In this document: positions 5,989 to 8,241 of the stretch, one piece after another
How the letters are laid out: each line of letters starts with the position of its first letter
How positions within the stretch are numbered: the stretch's first letter is position 1
Program-made: the position numbers and the translations under genes
Assembly (NCBI GenBank): GCA_023228245.1
Contig: JALOBN010000083.1
Location: forward strand, 1 to 8,241
DNA: 8,241 nucleotides
Direction: 5' to 3'
Source: Candidatus Pacearchaeota archaeon
GTDB taxonomy: Archaea > Nanoarchaeota > Nanoarchaeia > Pacearchaeales > GW2011-AR1
The notes under the pieces: generated by a model
Database searches by the model: none
The model's input: the letters and a program-made list of their open reading frames with translations, nothing else
Told to the model about the DNA's origin: nothing

Positions 5989-6486
5989 TTAGGAGGTCTC
6001 GCATGTTCGCCTCCATTGGTGCACTTCTGTCCCTGCCTCTTTTAGCAATTCCAATCCCCGCTTATCAGTATAACTATCTATATATACAACCTCAGCTATC
6101 TTGGCCTGCACAATCAGCTTGGCACAATGATAACATGGTTGCAAGGTGCAATACAAGCTCGCGCCGATTGTGCTTGGTCCGTACAAAGCGCATTGCAGCA
6201 AAGCATTTTCCTCTGCGTGAATGGCATGACAATCTTGCAGTTCCTTACCGGGTTCCCGGTTGCATTCCTTGCATTCCTTCATGCCGGACGGCGTGCCATT
6301 GTAGCCGGTGGCAATGATCCTGTTGTCCTTGACCAGGACGGCCCCTACCCGCCTATGCAGGCATTTGCTTCTCGTGGCGACCATTTGAGCCATATTGAGA
6401 AAATATTCCCAAGGAGCTTGCACTTGGCCGGGATAGAGGATGGTCGCACCCAACCAAGAGAACTCAATTGAGGCAGGAGTCTTCAT
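5989..6486 (-). CDS. dCMP deaminase
   Basis: Deoxycytidylate deaminase, 165 residues: converts dCMP to dUMP, the precursor of dTTP, in the cytoplasm. The catalytic zinc site is complete: His90-Ala-Glu92 (HAEENAL), with Glu92 as proton shuttle, and Cys118/Cys121 in PCYHC. Cys72, Cys75, Cys86 and His87 (ECKEC...DCHAIHAE) resemble the second zinc site typical of dCMP rather than cytidine deaminases. VATRSKCLHRRVGAVLV and GYNGTPSG are classic family stretches. An N-terminal extension of about 25 residues precedes the usual domain start (WEYFLNMAQ). No internal start codon would remove only that part, and AGGAG sits six bases before this ATG, which overlaps the upstream stop (ATGA). It is common on viruses and plasmids that boost dTTP supply. 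Confidence 0.95.
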   Translation of the reverse strand: MKTPASIEFSWLGATILYPGQVQAPWEYFLNMAQMVATRSKCLHRRVGAVLVKDNRIIATGYNGTPSGMKECKECNREPGKELQDCHAIHAEENALLQCALYGPSTIGASLYCTLQPCYHCAKLIVQAKIAEVVYIDSYTDKRGLELLKEAGTEVHQWRRTCETS

Positions 6487-6662
6487 GGGCCGCTCCTATC
6501 CATGCAATGATCTGCAATGATCGCGAGTTGAGTCAATGCCACCATGATAATCAGCAATAGCGCCACCCGTGGCCAACAGGCAATATCTGGAAAGATTTCA
6601 TCACCGAAAAACCCAAGCGATATGCCCGCCAGACCGTTATACAGATATGGCATTGTGCTCAT
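6483..6662 (-). CDS. 59-residue single-span membrane protein
   Basis: Both ends are ATGA overlaps: the start (6659-6662) with the preceding gene and the stop (6483-6486) with dCMP deaminase. GGGGATG lies before the start. Residues 1-32 are mixed, with Gly and aromatic residues (LYNGLAGISLGFFGDEIF). One hydrophobic helix spans about 33-50 (VALLLIIMVALTQLAIIA), followed by a short polar tail. Probably a membrane protein with its N-terminal region on one face. Not recognised. Confidence 0.65.
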   Translation of the reverse strand: MSTMPYLYNGLAGISLGFFGDEIFPDIACWPRVALLLIIMVALTQLAIIADHCMDRSGP

Positions 6663-6766
6663 AGTTTCCGCATCCCCTTCTCTATCCTACTGATATGGAT
6701 ATAAAGCCAGGTTAATAATATTACTGCCAAGGCATCACACAGGATGATCCACACAAGAAAACTCAT
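6659..6766 (-). CDS. 35-residue single-span membrane peptide
   Basis: The ATG overlaps the stop of the glutaredoxin-like gene (ATGA, 6763-6766) and its TGA overlaps the next ATG (6659-6662). GGAGAGGT, inside the upstream gene, is a strong ribosome-binding site. Residues about 3-25 form a hydrophobic helix with two Trp, followed by a basic tail (RIEKGMRKL), which predicts the C-terminus inside the cell. Function unknown. Confidence 0.6.
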   Translation of the reverse strand: MSFLVWIILCDALAVILLTWLYIHISRIEKGMRKL

Positions 6767-6966
6767 AACCAGACCTCTCCATCTCGGATTACCGGGGCCT
6801 GTAACGGCTTCTGCCCGTTGTGGTCAAGAATGTAGTCGGTCAGCAATTCGCCATCATTAAGCAGCTCCTCGATTGGCCGCTCTTCGTAGGGAATGTTAGC
6901 TTTCTTCCATTCGGCCATCTGTGCATGACAGTTTGGACAGTTTGGTGAGGTAAAAATTACTTTCAT
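6763..6966 (-). CDS. Glutaredoxin-like (NrdH-type) thiol redox protein, short
   Basis: 67 residues with a thioredoxin-fold core: first strand VIFTSP, redox motif Cys10-Pro-Asn-Cys13, helix (QMAEWKKANIPYEE), and the cis-proline loop at Ala58-Pro59-Val-Ile followed by DGEVWL. Such proteins reduce disulfides, often supplying electrons to ribonucleotide reductase. With dCMP deaminase two small genes downstream, a part in deoxynucleotide supply is a reasonable inference. It ends at the last strand, so the C-terminal helix of normal 75-85-residue glutaredoxins is missing, and the stop is used for coupling (ATGA). Start ATG overlaps the previous stop (ATGA, 6963-6966), with GAGGG upstream. Confidence 0.85.
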   Translation of the reverse strand: MKVIFTSPNCPNCHAQMAEWKKANIPYEERPIEELLNDGELLTDYILDHNGQKPLQAPVIRDGEVWL

Positions 6967-7196
6967 TGATCATCCCTCAATATTTTTAATTCGCTCTCGC
7001 AGATATTAATTCCATCCTGGTAGTCATCCCCCGCCTCGACATAACAGGCCTTTTGCGCTTCCAGCATGGCGATCCGCTCATATGCCGGAATGAGTCGCGT
7101 TGTCGGCCTGGGTGGCAAGTCCCTCTTGGAATGGATTGGATGAGTCGCCAGGACCATCTCATGTCTTCGCATTGCATCGACGTCAAAATCATTCAT
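6963..7196 (-). CDS. Hypothetical 77-residue protein
   Basis: Starts in an ATGA overlap with the winged-helix gene (7193-7196) and ends in one with the glutaredoxin-like gene. The N-terminal half is basic and Pro/Arg-rich (RDLPPRPTTRLIP), probably extended. Residues about 38-77 are helical and acidic with Cys52 and Cys66, possibly a short coiled coil (IAMLEAQKACYVEAGDD). Cytoplasmic, not recognised. Confidence 0.7.
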   Translation of the reverse strand: MNDFDVDAMRRHEMVLATHPIHSKRDLPPRPTTRLIPAYERIAMLEAQKACYVEAGDDYQDGINICESELKILRDDQ

Positions 7197-7366
7197 TCCA
7201 TCACCCGGTAAATCCTATCCGGCCCCTTCACGATCTCACCCAACTGAACCAATTTTGTTAGCGCCTTGCTGGTCTGGCTCTGTGCCCTGTTGATCGTGGT
7301 ATGAATCTCATGCAACCCCATCGGGCCGTGCGTTCTGAGAACATCCAAAATTTCTTGTTGGCTCAT
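7193..7366 (-). CDS. Small winged-helix DNA-binding protein
   Basis: 57 residues forming a complete minimal winged helix: first helix SQQEILDVLRTHG, second helix around MGLHEIHTTIN, recognition helix AQSQTSKALTKLVQLGEI, and wing VKGPDRIYRV, as in MarR/ArsR-type and ESCRT-like domains. The frame stays open up to 7609, but that part lies antisense-free only in the wrong frame of the upstream gene, so the ATG at 7366, in an ATGA overlap with that gene, is chosen. It shares the QEIL....HGP pattern and overall layout with the gene just upstream. A transcriptional regulator of the element is likely; its target is unknown. Confidence 0.75.
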   Translation of the reverse strand: MSQQEILDVLRTHGPMGLHEIHTTINRAQSQTSKALTKLVQLGEIVKGPDRIYRVME

Positions 7367-7665
7367 AATATCACTCGATACTTCTCGCCGCCAAAATAGC
7401 ATCTCTCTATGGCCGATCGCGCTTGCAGGGCCGCTAAATGCCTCATGACAGGTGCGTTTTCCTGGTGCAGGCATAGCTCCAAATCGAACACCGAACATGG
7501 GCCATGCTGCTTGATATACGCAAGAATCTCCTGCCGATCCTTGCACCTGTAAGCCGTATATTGGTTGCACTGGGCGTCTGTCGCATACCGATCTCTCGGA
7601 AACGCACATGCCGGCACATACAGGCCATTGAAGTGCCCAGCCTCGCCGACTGCCTTGAACCTCAT
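7363..7665 (-). CDS. Winged-helix protein with Cys-rich N-terminal part
   Basis: 100 residues. The ATG at 7665 overlaps the preceding stop (ATGA) and has AGGGG as ribosome-binding site, and is preferred to the start ten codons upstream. Residues 1-42 carry Cys20, Cys33 and Cys41 (a possible metal site) in an aromatic context (GLYVPACAFPRDRY...QYTAYRC). Residues 43-100 form a winged helix: DRQEILAYIKQHGP, a second helix, a recognition helix (APVMRHLAALQARSAIER) and wing YFGGEKYRVIL. It is a likely divergent paralogue of the next gene, to which it is translationally coupled, so the two may form a hetero-oligomeric regulator (inferred). Confidence 0.75.
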   Translation of the reverse strand: MRFKAVGEAGHFNGLYVPACAFPRDRYATDAQCNQYTAYRCKDRQEILAYIKQHGPCSVFDLELCLHQENAPVMRHLAALQARSAIERCYFGGEKYRVIL

Positions 7666-7751
7666 GATTTCCCCTGCGAGGTCGCCAGCAGCCATATGTA
7701 AAACGGCCCCAAAAATAGCAGCAACAGACCTAAAATCAATATGGCACTCAT
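7662..7751 (-). CDS. 29-residue membrane peptide
   Basis: Starts in an ATGA overlap with the preceding secreted-peptide gene (7748-7751) and ends in an ATGA overlap with the winged-helix gene (7662-7665). AGGTG is the ribosome-binding site. Residues 2-22 are almost purely Leu/Ile/Phe/Gly (SAILILGLLLLFLGPFYIW), one membrane span, then a short polar tail (SQGKS). Function unknown. Confidence 0.6.
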   Translation of the reverse strand: MSAILILGLLLLFLGPFYIWLLATSQGKS

Positions 7752-7984
7752 GCTTGACACCTGATTACATGCCATGTAGTCCCATTCAGGCCCACCATGC
7801 CAGCCTGGGTCACATTATACCCATGCATGGCCAAAAGAAATGCAGACTCTTCATCAGTCAGGTTATCGCCCGGCAACTCGATCTCCATGATATGTGAGCC
7901 GGTGCCGTTGGCATGGCCTGACTCCTCTAGGCAAATGGCCCCGGTAAGTGAAATACAGAAAAATGCAATTGCTAAGATTCGCAT
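7748..7984 (-). CDS. Small secreted protein with four N-glycosylation sequons
   Basis: 78 residues, first gene of the leftward train. ATG 7984 follows GGAGGAG closely and is preferred to the in-frame start at 8005. Residues 1-18 are a signal peptide or N-terminal anchor: MRI, a hydrophobic core (LAIAFFCISLTGAI), then Cys18. The mature part is acidic and holds four N-x-T sequons: N26-G-T, N41-L-T, N57-V-T and N67-G-T. That is exceptional for about 60 residues and fits an N-glycosylated cell-surface protein of an archaeon. Cys76 near the end could pair with another cysteine. A surface or exclusion role is a guess; the family is not recognised. Confidence 0.7.
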   Translation of the reverse strand: MRILAIAFFCISLTGAICLEESGHANGTGSHIMEIELPGDNLTDEESAFLLAMHGYNVTQAGMVGLNGTTWHVIRCQA

Positions 7985-8051
7985 ATCTCCTCCGCATGCT
8001 AACACATCACACGGAAGGCTTTAATAGTCGGCAATTGACTATATGTACTAG

Positions 8052-8160
8052 GGGTGGCCGGTTCATGTACCGGCTGCCTAATATGCGTCCTCCCGTGAGG
8101 ATGTATATTCTCCTGGGTTCGGGCCGGGCCTGGTAAGCCGCTATTTTTGGCTCGAACCTA
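8052..8160 (+). ncRNA. Candidate structured RNA, rightward strand
   Basis: Three hairpins in a row. H-a: 8052-8062 with 8069-8079, 11 pairs, three of them G-U, loop UCAUGU. H-b: 8080-8092 with 8097-8109, 13 pairs, two G-U, loop CCGU. H-c: 8114-8125 with 8149-8160, 12 pairs, two G-U. Read leftward, all seven wobbles become A-C mismatches and the stems break, which argues for a rightward RNA. A perfect ATAGTC/GACTAT inverted repeat precedes it (8024-8042). A weak TATA-like TTTAATA at 8020-8026 could start it near 8047. It could be a free small RNA, an antisense of the leftward leader, or the leader of a gene beyond the window. No known riboswitch or tRNA fold was recognised. Confidence 0.45.
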
Positions 8161-8195
8161 ATCTTAATTACTATACATTTGGTAAGGTAATCAGT

Positions 8196-8209
8196 TATTT
8201 ATACTTTAG
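8196..8209 (-). promoter_or_regulatory. Promoter of the leftward gene train
   Basis: On the minus strand CTAAAG then TATAAATA (complement of 8203-8196) is a near-ideal archaeal BRE plus TATA box. Transcription would begin near 8170, giving a leader of about 185 bases before the first gene at 7984. This leader would overlap the candidate rightward structured RNA. Confidence 0.6.
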
Positions 8210-8241
8210 GATTGATATTATATTGATCATTCATTATAATG
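8210..8241. promoter_or_regulatory. AT-rich end with palindrome; possible rightward promoter
   Basis: ATTGAT is repeated (8211 and 8222), and CATTATAATG (8232-8241) is a perfect ten-base palindrome at the window's last base. TATTATAT at 8216-8223 would, if the window is circular, place a rightward start a few bases before the ribosome-binding site at 4-10. Operator or promoter function is inferred. Confidence 0.3.

Noticed and set aside
5982..6471. Rightward ORFs opposite dCMP deaminase
   Set aside because: Antisense to a gene with complete catalytic motifs; their sequences look random and Cys/Arg-rich from reversed codons.
7193..7609. 138-residue version of the small winged-helix protein
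   Set aside because: Its first 81 residues are an out-of-frame reading of the upstream winged-helix gene; the ATG at 7366 fits the overlap pattern and the domain boundary.
8045..8070. TGTAC pair near the right end as operators matching those at 5198-5223
   Set aside because: Spacing (22 rather than 20) and flanks differ, and one copy is part of the H-a hairpin; the match is too short to claim.
8116..8158. tRNA-like GGTTCG/CGAACC segment
   Set aside because: The sequence forms one long stem; no acceptor, D or anticodon arms could be built on either strand.

Overview
The window looks like a small, gene-dense archaeal extrachromosomal element: a plasmid, a small virus, or part of one. Three things point to archaea: TATA-box promoters preceded by purine-rich BRE-like bases instead of bacterial -35/-10 boxes, strong GGAGG-type ribosome-binding sites, and free use of ATA, AGG and CTA codons. 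The gene content (Prim-Pol/helicase replication protein, dCMP deaminase, small redox protein, tiny membrane and zinc-finger-like proteins, many unrecognised short genes) fits a plasmid or virus. A methanogen host is my guess from general style only, not proven by any gene here. No integrase, transposase, capsid gene, rRNA, tRNA or CRISPR array was seen.

Layout. Bases 13-1772 (perhaps to 1864) hold a rightward cistron of five short genes of unknown function, each joined to the next by a 4-base start/stop overlap. Bases 1773-2082 are a convergent spacer with a T-rich terminator, two weak opposing small ORFs, TATA-like boxes on both strands, and copies of a CTACATA-type repeat. Bases 2083-7984 form a long leftward gene train. 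In transcription order it encodes a secreted sequon-rich peptide, a single-span membrane peptide, two adjacent winged-helix proteins, an unknown protein, a glutaredoxin-like protein, two more membrane peptides, a dCMP deaminase, several very small proteins including a membrane peptide and a four-cysteine protein, an 88-residue protein, and then, after a 110-base control region, a 68-residue protein coupled to a 950-residue primase-helicase. Eleven joints in this train are exact ATGA overlaps. Several of its genes have fewer than 60 codons and were recovered by following these overlaps.

How the parts may work together. The primase-helicase is the obvious replication initiator. Its C-terminal extension contains a dense, frame-independent cluster of TGACACC/TGTCACC heptamers flanking an AT-rich stretch, which makes it a candidate replication origin lying inside the initiator gene, as in lambda O. 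dCMP deaminase feeds dUMP/dTTP synthesis and the glutaredoxin-like protein could supply reductant. The paired winged-helix proteins are the likely local regulators.

The right end (7985-8241) has no gene. It carries a leftward TATA box and a run of hairpins whose G-U wobbles make sense only as rightward RNA. No gene is cut at either edge, and the first gene's ribosome-binding site begins at base 4, so the window may be a complete circle opened at an arbitrary point. This cannot be confirmed from the sequence given.
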